From contig CATOSB010000013.1 in the NCBI GenBank assembly GCA_951812305.1, forward strand, positions 1-64,000: 64,000 nt of DNA. Reading direction: 5' to 3'. The notes under the pieces were generated by a model that was not told the origin of the DNA, ran no database searches, and saw only the letters and a list, made by a program, of their open reading frames with translations. Positions 52,322 through 61,896 of this stretch are shown piece after piece (within the stretch, counting starts at the first letter, position 1; each line of letters opens with the position of its first letter). Origin of the DNA: an uncultured Paracoccaceae bacterium. Its GTDB lineage: Bacteria; Pseudomonadota; Alphaproteobacteria; Rhodobacterales; Rhodobacteraceae. A program made the position numbers and the translations under genes.

Positions 52322-53866
52322 TCACACGCAGACAAGTTCGATCAGCGATGGACCATCGCTTTTGATCCCGGTCCGCAAGGCCGCGACCCACTCTTCCATC
52401 GTTTCTGCCCGAACACCCGGCACCCCATGCCCCTTCGCCAGCGCCACGAAATCCAGTTCCGGATTTTCCACATCAAACATCGCCCGCGCGTTCTGGCCAT
52501 AGCTTTGCACGCCGACATTGACCAGTTCCTCACGCAGGATCTGATAGCCGCGATTGGCGAAGACGATCACGGTAACGTCCAGCCCCTCGCGCGCCATCGT
52601 CCATAAGGATTGCAAGGTATACATCGCCGATCCGTCGCCAGTTAGCACGAAAACCTTGCGATCCGGGCAAGCCACCGCCGCCCCGACCGCGCCGGGCAAA
52701 GACCAGCCGATGGCCCCGCCCGTGCCGCCCAGCATCTCATGCGGGCGAGCGGTTGTGAGCGGCGGGGTGAACGCCGCGCCGCTGGTGATCGATTCATTGC
52801 AGACAATCGCGCCCTCTGGCAGCAGGGCCGCCATTGCCGCGCCTGCGTTTTCCAACGTCAGCGGGCCATTGGGAATATCCGGCAGGTCCAGCGCATATCG
52901 GCGTGGTTCCGCTTTTTCGCCGCCGGTTGCATCCGCCAATGCTTGCAGTGTCCAGCCAATATCCATTTCTGGCAAACAGAGGTCTTGAATTGGAATTCCA
53001 GCAGGCTCTGGCAGGCTTTGCTTACCGGGATAGGCGAAAAACGTGACTGGTCGATGCGTTCCAATGAGCGTGACTGAGGACGTGTCCTTCAACATCGCGA
53101 TCTTGGGACCCACGGGATAGGGCAGATGGGCGGCAACCGCCTGCCCTGCCCCGCGCGACGCACGCGGGATCAGTGTGTCGATCATCAACCGCGCGCCGGT
53201 CTTGGCAGCGATCTTTCCGGCCAATTCGCGCAATTCGCCAAACAGCGCCGCGCCGCCGATCATCAGGGCCGCGCCGGGTTCTTTGAGACGTTGTGCTGCT
53301 GCCTCGATATCTGCATCGCGCGGGCGGTGGAGCGATGGCGGTGCATCTGCGGTTGCCGGCTCGATAGCTGTGTTCCATGCAGTATCGGCCGGTAAAGCGA
53401 GCGTCGCGATCTGCCCATTGAGGCTGCGCGCGGCTCGGATAGCGACGGCCCCGTCGCCCGCTACCGACGCCGCGTCGGGCGACCAGCGATACCAATGGCT
53501 GACCGACTGGCTGACACCCTGAATGTCACCCTTCAGCGGGCTTTCATAGGCAAGGTGATGGGCGGCGTGATCGCCGACGATATTCACGACGCCCGAGCCC
53601 GCCTTGCGCGCGTTGTGCAGGTTCGAATAAGCGTTCCCGAACCCCGGCGCGAGGTGCAGCAACGTCCCCCCTACATCGCGCTTCATCCGGAAATAGCAAT
53701 CGGCACCAGACGATGTGCCGCCTTCAAACAGGCAGAGGACACAGTGCATTTCGGGATGCTCATCCAGCGCCGCGACAAAATGCATTTCAGATGTGCCGGG
53801 ATTGGCGAAGACAGTGTCAACGCCCGAGGCCAACATGGTTTTAACGAGGGATTCGGCTCCGTTCAT
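52322..53866 (-). CDS. Acetolactate synthase large-subunit-like ThDP enzyme
   Basis: About 514 residues of the ThDP-dependent decarboxylase superfamily. The N-terminal PYR domain has TVFANPGTSEMHFVAALDEH and the catalytic Glu region CLFEGGTSSGADCY. The PP domain has MLGGTGGAIGWSLPGAVGAA and the ThDP/Mg motif VFVLTGDGSAMYTLQSLWTM followed by VIVFANRGYQ. It is shorter than true IlvB and has no small-subunit gene beside it. It resembles the group annotated acetolactate synthase-like or benzoylformate decarboxylase-like (MdlC/IlvX type). The likely reaction is decarboxylation or carboligation of a 2-oxo acid. ATG 53866 (MNGAESLVKTML) fits the family N-terminus. Confidence 0.82.
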   Translation of the reverse strand: MNGAESLVKTMLASGVDTVFANPGTSEMHFVAALDEHPEMHCVLCLFEGGTSSGADCYFRMKRDVGGTLLHLAPGFGNAYSNLHNARKAGSGVVNIVGDHAAHHLAYESPLKGDIQGVSQSVSHWYRWSPDAASVAGDGAVAIRAARSLNGQIATLALPADTAWNTAIEPATADAPPSLHRPRDADIEAAAQRLKEPGAALMIGGAALFGELRELAGKIAAKTGARLMIDTLIPRASRGAGQAVAAHLPYPVGPKIAMLKDTSSVTLIGTHRPVTFFAYPGKQSLPEPAGIPIQDLCLPEMDIGWTLQALADATGGEKAEPRRYALDLPDIPNGPLTLENAGAAMAALLPEGAIVCNESITSGAAFTPPLTTARPHEMLGGTGGAIGWSLPGAVGAAVACPDRKVFVLTGDGSAMYTLQSLWTMAREGLDVTVIVFANRGYQILREELVNVGVQSYGQNARAMFDVENPELDFVALAKGHGVPGVRAETMEEWVAALRTGIKSDGPSLIELVCV

Positions 53867-54163
53867 GACGCAGAGATTGGGGTTCAACTGTCGCAAGGGC
53901 AAGTCTTTCTGATTGTGCCGACGCGTTTGCACCTTGCGTTAGCGTTCTGCGTCGGGCCTGAGCATTTTCTTCGAAGTCAGCGGCACCCAAATTCTGAAAA
54001 CCACCGATGCAATGACGCGCCCGAATTTGCCAAACAGATCCGGGCGCTTCCCGGGAAATTTTTGACAGCCTCGAACTCTCTGTGAGTGATCGGACAAAGT
54101 CTGCCATCGTGGCGGGCTTCAGGTGAGACTGGGCTGAGACATTTTGATCTGTTCGCCGGTATT

Positions 54164-54396
54164 GGCCTGAAGCGGACGTTCGCAAATCACGATAAAAGAC
54201 GCGCGATTGCCTGCCCGTGGGATGGCGATCAAACATTTCAATTTGCCAATTTATCCCAGCCAAGTCCGTGCGTTTTCAACGGCTCGCACCCAGCCTCACC
54301 AAATCGCCAGCCCGTGCGGACGGGCAGGCGATCGCGCGGCGGCCAAGGGCCTTGACTCCGCGCGCGGGTGCAAGCCACCAACGTCCGCTTCAGGCC
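54164..54396 (+). repeat. Dispersed structured intergenic repeat, copy B
   Basis: The most complete copy. Outer 17-bp inverted ends GGCCTGAAGCGGACGTT and AACGTCCGCTTCAGGCC are perfect complements. The inner pairs are GCCTGCCCGT (54209-54218)/ACGGGCAGGC (54320-54329), TGGCGAT (54223-54229)/ATCGCCA (54303-54309) and CGCGCGG (54333-54339)/CCGCGCG (54358-54364). The gap between ilvB-like and the FGE gene (53867-54425) holds nothing else recognisable. Confidence 0.8.
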
Positions 54397-54425
54397 TAAT
54401 TGCGACAAGTAAAATTTAGAGCTCT

Positions 54426-55382
54426 TCACGCTTTCGGCCGCGGCACGCCGCATCTCCCCTCCATATCAAACACCAACCGAAACCCCTGATGTGATGTGCT
54501 TGTGTCCGGCGTTGTCCCGGTGCGCGCCGGGATGCGGTAGCGGAAGCAATAGGATTTGTGGCACAGAAACGATCCGCCCTTCATCAGCTTTGCGCCCTTA
54601 TAGCGCGCCCGCTGGGCCTTGCCCACTTTGGACACCGACCGGATTTTCATCGGCTCAGATGTCCATTCCCAGACATTACCGCACATGTTGTAAAGGCCAT
54701 ACCCGTTGGGCGCGAAGGACTTGGCCGGCGCCGTGGCGGTATAACCATCCTTGGCGGTGTTGTGATGCGGGAACGTCCCCTGCCAGATATTGCAGGGCTG
54801 GAACGCCTCGTCATCCGGCTCCCTCTCGCCCCAGGGAAAGGCCACGTCCTTAAGACCACCCCGCGCCGCGTGTTCCCACTCGGTCTCGTTCGGCAGCCGC
54901 CCGCCCGCCCATTTCGCATATGCGCGGGCATCGTTCCACGTCACATGCACCACCGGATGGTTGGTGTCGTAGTCGTCTTCCGCGCCGGGGCCGTTGGGTA
55001 GTCGCCAATAGGAACCTTCGACGCGTCGCCACCATTCTACGTTCTGCACGCCCAATGTCGCTTCCACCTGCTCAGAAACGTTGTGGTAAAACACAAAGGA
55101 CCAGCCAAACTCTTCGGCCTCGGTTTTGAACCCCGTGTCCTCGACGAATGCTGCGAACATCGCATTTGTGACGGCGGTTTCCATGATCCGGAAAGGTTTG
55201 ATCTTTTTGGTCCGCGCCGGACCTTCCTCATCCAATGGGATCGCCTGATTGTCCGTGCCAAGGATGGCTGCGCCGCCGGGAATGTCGATTTTTGCTATGT
55301 CTGGCGGCGTCACGGCGGGCTTCACATCTTTCAGACTGGCCGGGCGGTTAGCCGCCGGTGCACAGCAGGATTTGCCGTCCAT
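54426..55382 (-). CDS. Formylglycine-generating enzyme (SUMF1 family)
   Basis: About 318 residues. It starts MDGKSCCAPAANRPASLKDV four bases after the stop of the lipoprotein gene. The FGE-sulfatase fold is evident from IPGGAAILGT, VTNAMFAAFVEDTG, WEHAARGG, NVWEWTSEPM and GFRLVF. The active-site pair of cysteines is present in GGSFLCHKSYCFRYRIPART, matching human FGE. It should therefore be a true copper-dependent oxidase that converts a sulfatase Cys to formylglycine, not merely an FGE-fold relative. No sulfatase gene is in the window, so its client lies elsewhere. Longer in-frame starts at 55448 and 55568 overlap the lipoprotein gene and are rejected. Confidence 0.88.
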   Translation of the reverse strand: MDGKSCCAPAANRPASLKDVKPAVTPPDIAKIDIPGGAAILGTDNQAIPLDEEGPARTKKIKPFRIMETAVTNAMFAAFVEDTGFKTEAEEFGWSFVFYHNVSEQVEATLGVQNVEWWRRVEGSYWRLPNGPGAEDDYDTNHPVVHVTWNDARAYAKWAGGRLPNETEWEHAARGGLKDVAFPWGEREPDDEAFQPCNIWQGTFPHHNTAKDGYTATAPAKSFAPNGYGLYNMCGNVWEWTSEPMKIRSVSKVGKAQRARYKGAKLMKGGSFLCHKSYCFRYRIPARTGTTPDTSTSHQGFRLVFDMEGRCGVPRPKA

Positions 55383-55386
55383 GTCG

Positions 55387-55734
55387 TCAGCCGCAGTGCT
55401 GCTCGGCATTGGCGACATAAGCCTTGTAGCGCTTCCAGAATGCTTCATTGCGTGGATTGTCGGATTGCCGCGTTTCCTGCGCGCTGTGCGGATCGGCGTA
55501 GAAGCTGGCGGCGAGGCTGATGTCGCCGGCACGCAACGAGCTATCCGCGACTGCCTGCACACAGCCACAAAGGCTGCGGCTAGCCGCCTTCCGCCCGGCG
55601 CTCAGGCAGGCGCTGTAAATCGGCCCCGTGGCAAACAGGCTGCGCGGGGTGCTGATCCGATCCACGCGTTTGCTGCCTCCGCCACAAGCCGCCAGCGTCA
55701 TCGTTGCCACCAGAAAAATACCGATCATCCTCAT
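55387..55734 (-). CDS. Small lipoprotein of unknown function
   Basis: About 115 residues, start MRMIGIFLVATMTLAACGGG with a lipobox LAAC at residues 14-17, so it is probably anchored to a membrane facing the periplasm. The mature part has three further Cys in a pattern SACLSAG and RSLCGCVQAVAD, and ends FWKRYKAYVANAEQHCG. This resembles small Arg-rich lipoproteins of roseobacters. It lies immediately upstream of the FGE gene in the same direction and is likely to be co-transcribed. ATG 55734 was selected because it gives the complete lipoprotein signal. Confidence 0.72.
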   Translation of the reverse strand: MRMIGIFLVATMTLAACGGGSKRVDRISTPRSLFATGPIYSACLSAGRKAASRSLCGCVQAVADSSLRAGDISLAASFYADPHSAQETRQSDNPRNEAFWKRYKAYVANAEQHCG

Positions 55735-56167
55735 CTCGCCAGCCTTTGCTGATCTTGAACTTGTTTGGGTTATCCACATTTTCTGGTTGGGTGTCCACTC
55801 ACGATGAACCCGTCGCTTGCTCAATTTAGCATGACAAGCAAGACAACCACGGCAAAGAGTGCCATACTTGCACCGGGCCAAAAGCCGGATTTCGCTGGCA
55901 TCTTATCCATTTGTCTACGAATCTCTGAGGTAATATGTGTTGCGACCGGTGAGGGTGAGTTCGCGCTTAATCTCCTCGGTCGTTTTGATTTAGCGAACAA
56001 AATTCGAACAAAGTGTTAACACGTGGCGCGTTGCAGCAGATTTTAATCGAATTTTCAAAATGTTCTTGTTATGTCCTCAATATGCTGCCATCGCCGCCGC
56101 CGTTAAATTCATCTCAGGATCGGCGAGCCCGTCCTGATCTCGCCTCACCTCTGCGGTGCGCCATTCC
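55735..56167. other. Gene-free interval
   Basis: This is 433 bases of AT-richer sequence between the lipoprotein gene start and the end of the following pseudogene. No convincing gene, repeat or strong hairpin is seen. Confidence 0.45.
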
Positions 56168-57340
56168 TTAAATACCTACAGTGGTCTTCAGCACATTCCA
56201 CAATGCGCGAAGCAGTGGGCCCAACTGCCCCAGCAAACCCAAGGCCCAAAGCGTGCCAGCACCGACAGCGCCCCACGCCGCGGTCGCGCCATGTTTTCCG
56301 AATTGCTTTGCAAACTCGTCCGCCGAAAGACCCAACCGCCGCGCGAGCCCCTCGCGCAATTTGTTCTCGGTTTTTTCGATTTCTTTTGTGGCCAGCTCGA
56401 CCTTGGCGATATCCATCGTCTCGGCAGGCATCTGTTGAAGGAAGGTCTGGACGTGAACCATCAACCTATCGACCTCAGGCGGATCGAGAGGGATATCCAA
56501 TGCTTCAGGCGGTTGGTTGTGGCCGATCATCGAAGGCGCTGGTTGCGCATCGACCATCGCGACGGGGCTGGACGCAAGATGTTCTGCAACCGCCTTCGCG
56601 GCTTGCTCCGCGTCAAAGCGCGCGCGGATTTTCTCGATCTCCTCTGCAACCGCTTCCGGGCCCGCCTCCCAGATCACATCATCAATCAGCGCCACCCGCC
56701 GCTGCAACTACCAATCGAGCGGCTTGCCGTCGAGAAAGCCCTGATACCATTCGCGCCAGAAGGACCATGCGTGATCCGGCATTCCACCATGAAATGGCTC
56801 ATTGAAAGCCGCGCGTTGCATCCTCCGCCCTCTGGACCACAGCTTGTCAGAGCGAAGTCGACCAACGCGGTTGCGCTTTGCCAGTCTGAAGTCGTACGAA
56901 AACTCTCTGCGGGCATGTTTCCTATCGGAAACCGCCGCATCTATGCAGGCAACCGCAATCTGATCACGATGCTCGCGCGACAAATAGCCGGTCAGACGCA
57001 GCAAAAACGCCAGCGACCGCGACCCTTTCTGCCCGGGATCACCCTCGATGCTGACCGCATTGGGCAGACCGACATGTTCCAGTGGAAAGCGCGCCCGAAC
57101 GCCAGCCCAGATCATGGCATAGAGAACCGCCATTATGTTGCTTGGATGTCTGTGCTCTTCAAGGCGCGGCAATCCATCAAGAACCATTGGCATCACGCGC
57201 AAGGTGGTTCGAAAGCAAAGCGCCTGTACGGTCCGGTCTTGCATTCCCGCGATTTCCGGCAGGATGGCCGCAAGATCCAAATTTTGGGGCGGTGGCACCG
57301 GGTCCAGATTGAGATGAATGCGCACATTTGGCCGAGACAT
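56168..57340 (-). pseudogene. Unrecognised protein with C-terminal membrane helix, interrupted by an amber codon
   Basis: One frame of 391 codons is broken only by TAG at 56708-56710. It is MSRPNVRIHLNLDPVPPPQN to FLDGKPLDW, stop, then LQRRVALIDDVIWEAGPEAV to the end. The paralogue at 57485-61420 has GAG (Glu) at this place, so a single G-to-T change explains the stop. The shared core is FWREWYQGFLDGKP, then WELQRRVALIDD and IWEAGPEAVAEEI. The second part has a short MIGHNQPPEALDIP motif, a coiled-coil stretch and a final hydrophobic helix (AVGAGTLWALGLLGQL). Such proteins seem familiar from Rhodobacterales, but I know no function. Confidence 0.7.
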
Positions 57341-58432
57341 GCTTGGACGGGTAAATCAATTTCCTTTCAAATACGTGACCGCACAACGAAACCGATTTGT
57401 CCGCACACGCCATCCAACCAGCCGAACCCATCTTAGGTGGGGTAGGTGTCAAGGCAACGCCCACCGAAATAACCGAGCTATGCGCTAAAACAATGCAACA
57501 CCGATTGACACCAACGCGGCAAGCAGGGCCAACAACTTGCCACCCGTGCTATCGTGGACTTTGTGAATAATGTCCTTGGACGTGCGCAGGATAATCGCGA
57601 TCCTTGCGGCACGACCAAAGGTTCTTCGTTTTTTCGTCATAGGCCGCCAGAACAGGATTGCGTTCGCCCGCCTCCAAAGCTGGCGGAACTCGCAAATGAG
57701 GTTCAAGAATGTATGGAATGTCCTCAGCAAAATCATCGTGTAATTGCCCTTCCGAGATTTCCTCAAGAATTGGCTGGGCCTCAGCAAGTGTCGCTTTCTG
57801 CTCTTCCGTCAATTCTGCAATTTTCTGCGCATCAAGAATGCGGCGGTTCTCAGCAACATCGTCGTGTGTCGCGCGGACCGCCTGCGAACCTTTTTCCAAC
57901 GCGCGCTGCAGCGCGAGGTTCTCCTCACTCGGCGGCAAATCTTCAATGACGATTTGGCGGGTCAATCCGGCGTGCACGGATGTGAGATCCATCTCGATCC
58001 GCTGCGGGTCATTGCCATACTTGGCCACCGTACGACGCAGCACTTTGACCTCCCGCGCGCCATCGTGAAGGCCGTTGGAGGCATTTACCAAGCAATCCTC
58101 CAGCGCGTCTTCGACTTGGGACAGCGTAGCGCCAAGGAGGCTTGGATTGGCGATCTCACGAGGGACGGCGTGGAATTTGGCAGTGTCTTCGTTGAAGAGG
58201 ACATCTTCGGCAAGCGTGGTTTTCTCGGACAGGAAGTCTTCCTTGATACGATCAATTTCCTCTGCAACCGCTTCCGGCCCCGCCTCCCAAATCGCATCGT
58301 CAATCAGCGCCACCCGCCGCTGCAACTCCCAGTGGCGCGGTTTGCCGTCGAGAAAGCCTTGGTACCATTCGCGCCAGAACACGCCATTTTGTCCGGCCCA
58401 TTCATGCCAATTATCGAAAAAGTCCAACACTA

Positions 58433-59669
58433 GTCCCTCGCTTCGCATGATTTGACGTTGTGATATTTTTCTGAATCACTCTGCTATAGATTTTGGGAGG
58501 GTATTGAGATGTCAAAATGTGGTCGTGCTGTGAAGTATGTTGTTCGACTGAATGCTGGTGAGCGGTTGCAGCTTGAGGATATGATCCGCACGGGTCGGCA
58601 GGCGGCGTATCGACTGCTCAAGGCGCGGATATTGCTCAAGGCAGATGTATCTTCAGACAGTGGCGGCTGGGATGACGAGCGGATTGCAGAAGCTTTGGAG
58701 ACCAGTGTTTCCACAGTATTCCGTACCCGCCGCCAGGTTGTGGAAGAAGGCCTTGAGGCGGCTCTGGGTCGCAAAAAGCAGAAGACCCCGTCCACGCCAG
58801 CAATCTTTGATGGAACCGCTGAGGCGAAGCTCATTGCGTTGGCCTGTTCGGAACCACCGGAGGGTCACGCGCGCTGGTCTTTGCGTCTTCTGGAAACGCG
58901 CGTGGTCGAATTGGGCATCGTTGAAGCAGCCAGCGACAGCACGATCCATCGGGTGCTCAAAAAAACGCGCTCAAACCGCACAAGAGCCGCTATTGGGTGA
59001 TCCCTCCGAAAGCCAATGCAGGTTTTGTTGCTGCGATGGAAGATGTGCTGGAAGTCTACACGCGCCCCTATGATCCGGCCCGCCCGCTGGTTTGCCTTGA
59101 CGAGACCAGCAAGCAGCTGACCTTTGAGACCCGTACGCCGATCCCAATCCGGCCGGGGCGCGAAGCCCGTTTCGACTATGAATACGAGCGCGCGGGTGTG
59201 GCCAGCCTGTTCATGTTGTTTGCCCCGCTTGAAGGCTGGCGCCATGTTGCCGTTCGAGACCGCCGAACCGCCATCGATTTTGCCCACATTCTCAAGGACC
59301 TCGCCGACACCCACTTCCCCAAGGCTGACCGGATTACACTGGTTCAGGACAATCTCAACACCCACAACCCGGCGTCGTTATACAAGGCCTTTCCACCTGA
59401 TGAAGCCCGTCGCATTGTCGAACGGTTTGAGTGGCACTTCACGCCCAAACACGGCTCCTGGCTCAACATCGCAGAATGTGAACTCAGCACACTTGCGCGT
59501 CAATGTCTCGACCGCCGCATTCCTGATCGCAACACCTTGGCCAATGAAGCAAAGGCATGGGAAACCGAGCGAAACACCGCATCCGCAAAGGTGACATGGC
59601 GATTCTCAACTAAAGACGCACGCATCAAACTTGCTCACCTTTACCCGCAAATCGGATGAATCAAGGGAC
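58433..59669 (+). mobile_element. IS630-family element type D
   Basis: The element is 1237 bp with ends GTCCCT and AGGGAC, flanked by TA at 58431-58432 and 59670-59671. A diverged relative of the type C element at 43196. It splits the unrecognised gene at 57485-61420. Confidence 0.9.
58509..59659 (+). CDS. IS630 transposase in two frames (A7 slip)
   Basis: The first frame from ATG 58509 (MSKCGRAVKYVVRLNAGERL) has the helix-turn-helix WDDERIAEALETSVSTVFRT and ends at 59000. A -1 slip at the A7 run in LKK leads to LKKNALKPHKSRYWVIPPKA. The catalytic frame has LVCLDETSKQLTF, ITLVQDNLNTHNPASLY and GSWLNIAECELSTL and ends at 59659. Closely related to the protein at 43206, with many amino-acid differences, so the two represent separate lineages of one IS type. 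Confidence 0.85.
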
Positions 59670-59736
59670 TAGCTCCGGCTTTCTGGTGTTGAAGTCGCGC
59701 CAAAGACTTTCATTGATAAGCCTTTTAGCCCGCGAC

Positions 59737-60926
59737 CTTACCACCCTTCAATTTAGCCAGACATCCCAGAGCTTGGGGATTTTGGCATAACCTGCGAGGC
59801 ATCGTCGGATAGCACGAAGGCCTGTCTTGAAGAGAGAGCATAAGGACCTTCGGGCTTTTCGAATCCCCTTTTTTCGCCGCGTATTGCGACGTGGTGCTCT
59901 TCGTTTGCTCCGGTTGAAACAGCCCAGTACATGGCGATTGCCAGCACCAAAATGAGGCGGGCCAATCGATCCGGCTTTTTGATCTGGCTTTGAGTAATTT
60001 CAAAGCCCCGGGTTTTGAAGTCGGAGAACATGGCTTCAATTCCCCAACGCATTCCATAATCGAGCACCTTGTACTCGGACGGTGCTGCATTCATGGCAAT
60101 AATCCAAGGCTCTTTGTGCCCCTCTTCGTGAAGCACTCCAATGTTGCTAAAGACGCCCGTTCCGTAAAGCTCAGCGTTTACAAGCCCTTCGGGCATCAGT
60201 TGGGCAATTTCGCGCGTCATCATCTCGCCACCCTGATGTTGCAGTGTGATATTTCCCTTCATGCGCAGCCGGTAGTCCCATCCAGCCTCCTGGCACCATG
60301 CGACCAATCGGGCGGTTCCATAAAACCGATCTCCCGCCAGCAACACACGCGCATCCGCCGGGAGCCATGGGCGGACTGCTTCCAAAAGCTCATGTTGCAC
60401 GCGCCATCCAATCGGCCCTTTGGTCTGGCGTACACGCCAAGCGACCGGGAGGGCCCGATCCCGCATCCGCACCGATAACATCAAAACCTCATGCCCTTCG
60501 TTGAGCTTGCTTTGATCAAGGGCCACCACAATCGTTTCTCCGGCCTCACACTGGCGGCGGAAAATTTCACCAACATAGGCCTGCATGATCTCATCAGTAT
60601 CGATGTGAGGATTGCCCAGAACCCGCGAAATGTATTGATAGCGGTGGTCCACAGAGCCGATATCGCGGGGCAAAGCAGCCGCATTTTCCATCAGATTGAC
60701 GCTGCGCGTGTTCAAAATCACGCTTGCTATGATGCACAATCCCTCCCGGCGCGACTTGTGATACCCGAGCAAGCGGTCCTGAAAATCCGCCTCAACCTTC
60801 GAATAAAGCTCTGAAAAACAAACATTTCCCAACAAACCAGCCTCCAATATCAGCAGTGGAGACTCCTTGAATCACACAGATCAGACAAACGTCAAATCAG
60901 ATCCGGAAATTTTGAAGGGTGGTAAG
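59737..60926 (-). mobile_element. IS4-family element, copy 2
   Basis: The element is 1190 bp with ends CTTACCACCC and GGGTGGTAAG, flanked by a 9-bp repeat GCCCGCGAC at 59728-59736 and 60927-60935. The same element as at 19865 but inverted. It interrupts the unrecognised gene at 57485-61420. Confidence 0.95.
59753..60847 (-). CDS. IS4 family transposase, copy 2
   Basis: The predicted protein is the same as at 19944-21038, with all three catalytic regions (VVALDQSKLNEG, VLLAGDRFYGTA, WGIEAMFSDFKTRG). The frame is intact and again opens with TTG. Identity of the two copies indicates recent movement. Confidence 0.9.
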   Translation of the reverse strand: MEAGLLGNVCFSELYSKVEADFQDRLLGYHKSRREGLCIIASVILNTRSVNLMENAAALPRDIGSVDHRYQYISRVLGNPHIDTDEIMQAYVGEIFRRQCEAGETIVVALDQSKLNEGHEVLMLSVRMRDRALPVAWRVRQTKGPIGWRVQHELLEAVRPWLPADARVLLAGDRFYGTARLVAWCQEAGWDYRLRMKGNITLQHQGGEMMTREIAQLMPEGLVNAELYGTGVFSNIGVLHEEGHKEPWIIAMNAAPSEYKVLDYGMRWGIEAMFSDFKTRGFEITQSQIKKPDRLARLILVLAIAMYWAVSTGANEEHHVAIRGEKRGFEKPEGPYALSSRQAFVLSDDASQVMPKSPSSGMSG

Positions 60927-61442
60927 GCCCGCGACTCCGCCAACTCCCTATTGCTCAACTTGGCGCCTTTTGAGACTTCGAATATTTCCCGAGCCAACAG
61001 TTGATCTTCGAGTGAAGTTCCATTCGAATTTTCGAATCCAAATTCGTTTTCTACACCATGGTAGAACGTCACTTCCGGCATACCGCTTGCAATGGACGCG
61101 CTAAACACCTTTCGTTTTTTCTTGTAAGCTAAATGATGGGTTTCTGGTCGGTCCTCTGGACTGTAGCCACTGGAGAAAATTCGTCTATTCTTGTTCAGTC
61201 CCGTAAAAACGGTGATAGCAACTCGAAATAGATCTAATGCAAATTCACCAGGCACATGGGGCAAAATCTCGCCAGGGTCTGAAATCGCTACGAAATTTCT
61301 GAGAAGATGCCTACAAAGTAGCACTTGTCGAGAGTAGGCTGACAGCCAACCAAGACGACGGAGCGCGTTCTCAAATTCCGCGACCTTATCATCCTTTTCC
61401 GAACCCATTGACCACCTCACAAATGCACATCATATCGCCACC

Positions 61443-61505
61443 ATGACTGACCTCGCCCATATCCGCAATTTCCCCATCGTCGCCTTTATCGACCGCGGAA
61501 ATCCA
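61443..61505 (+). pseudogene. Duplicated 5' scrap of lepA
   Basis: The segment encodes MTDLAHIRNFPIVAFIDRGN, clearly derived from the lepA start MTDLNRIRNFSIVAHIDHGK, with the P-loop destroyed. Homology ends abruptly at about 61505 in a GC-rich hairpin (CCCCGGACCTGATCCGGGG at about 61533-61551). It lies 454 bases before the real lepA on the same strand. Confidence 0.75.
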
Positions 61506-61589
61506 CCCTCGCGGAACGGGAGACCCACCCGCCCCGGACCTGATCCGGGGCCATACACTAGACAAAGAGGGCCCGGGACGGGCGCGCAC

Positions 61590-61838
61590 TCAATGCAACC
61601 GCGCCTTCGTCAGGAACCCCTCCACCTCCTCTTCCCCCAACGCCTTCAGCGCCTCCAGCCGGTGCAACCCTTCCAGCAGCACATACCGCCCCTTCCCGGC
61701 GCGTATCCGGATCGGCACCTGCTGGCCGTTTTCCAGGATGTCCTCGGCCAGCGCCTCGACCTTCGCGGCATCCAGCGTTTTGGCGCGTTTTGTCGGCACA
61801 TAGATCTGGTCAATCGGGTAGGCTTTCTTTTCCAGCAT
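61590..61838 (-). CDS. ParB N-terminal-domain-like mini-protein
   Basis: 82 residues: MLEKKAYPIDQIYVPTKRAK, then ALAEDILENGQQVPIRIRAG and YVLLEGLHRLEALKALGEEE. The EGLHRLEA segment corresponds to the conserved GxxR box of the ParB/Srx-like domain, with His-Arg present. There is no helix-turn-helix or C-terminal domain, so it is not a partition ParB. Standalone proteins of this kind may bind nucleotides. Divergent from lepA, with a 58-base gap. Confidence 0.72.
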   Translation of the reverse strand: MLEKKAYPIDQIYVPTKRAKTLDAAKVEALAEDILENGQQVPIRIRAGKGRYVLLEGLHRLEALKALGEEEVEGFLTKARLH

Positions 61839-61896
61839 CCGGGCATCCCCTATTCAGCTTGACGCCCCGGCCAACCGGCGCGATATCCCCAGCACC

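Larger units (their letters stand above)
57485..61420 (-). pseudogene. Paralogue of the previous gene, broken by IS630, IS4 and a frameshift
   Basis: The N-terminal part (61420 to 60936) begins MRWSMGSEKDDKVAEFENAL and reaches LSNRELAESRA. After removal of IS4 (duplication GCCCGCGAC) it continues KRLINESLWRDFNTRKPEL over 59672-59736. After removal of IS630 (TA) it runs VLDFFDNWHEWAGQNGVFWR, WYQGFLDGKP, WELQRRVALIDDAIWEAGPE and a long helical region down to about 57640. There an A6 run shifts the frame. The next frame (TKKRRTFGRAARIAIILRTS) supplies the C-terminal membrane helix LLALLAALVSIGVALF, ending at 57485. The reconstructed protein has about 500 residues. No function known. Confidence 0.75.

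Noticed and set aside
54017..54055. CCGGG-cgctt-CCCGG followed by GAAATTTTT as a terminator
   Set aside because: The stem is only five base pairs and no plus-strand gene ends nearby.
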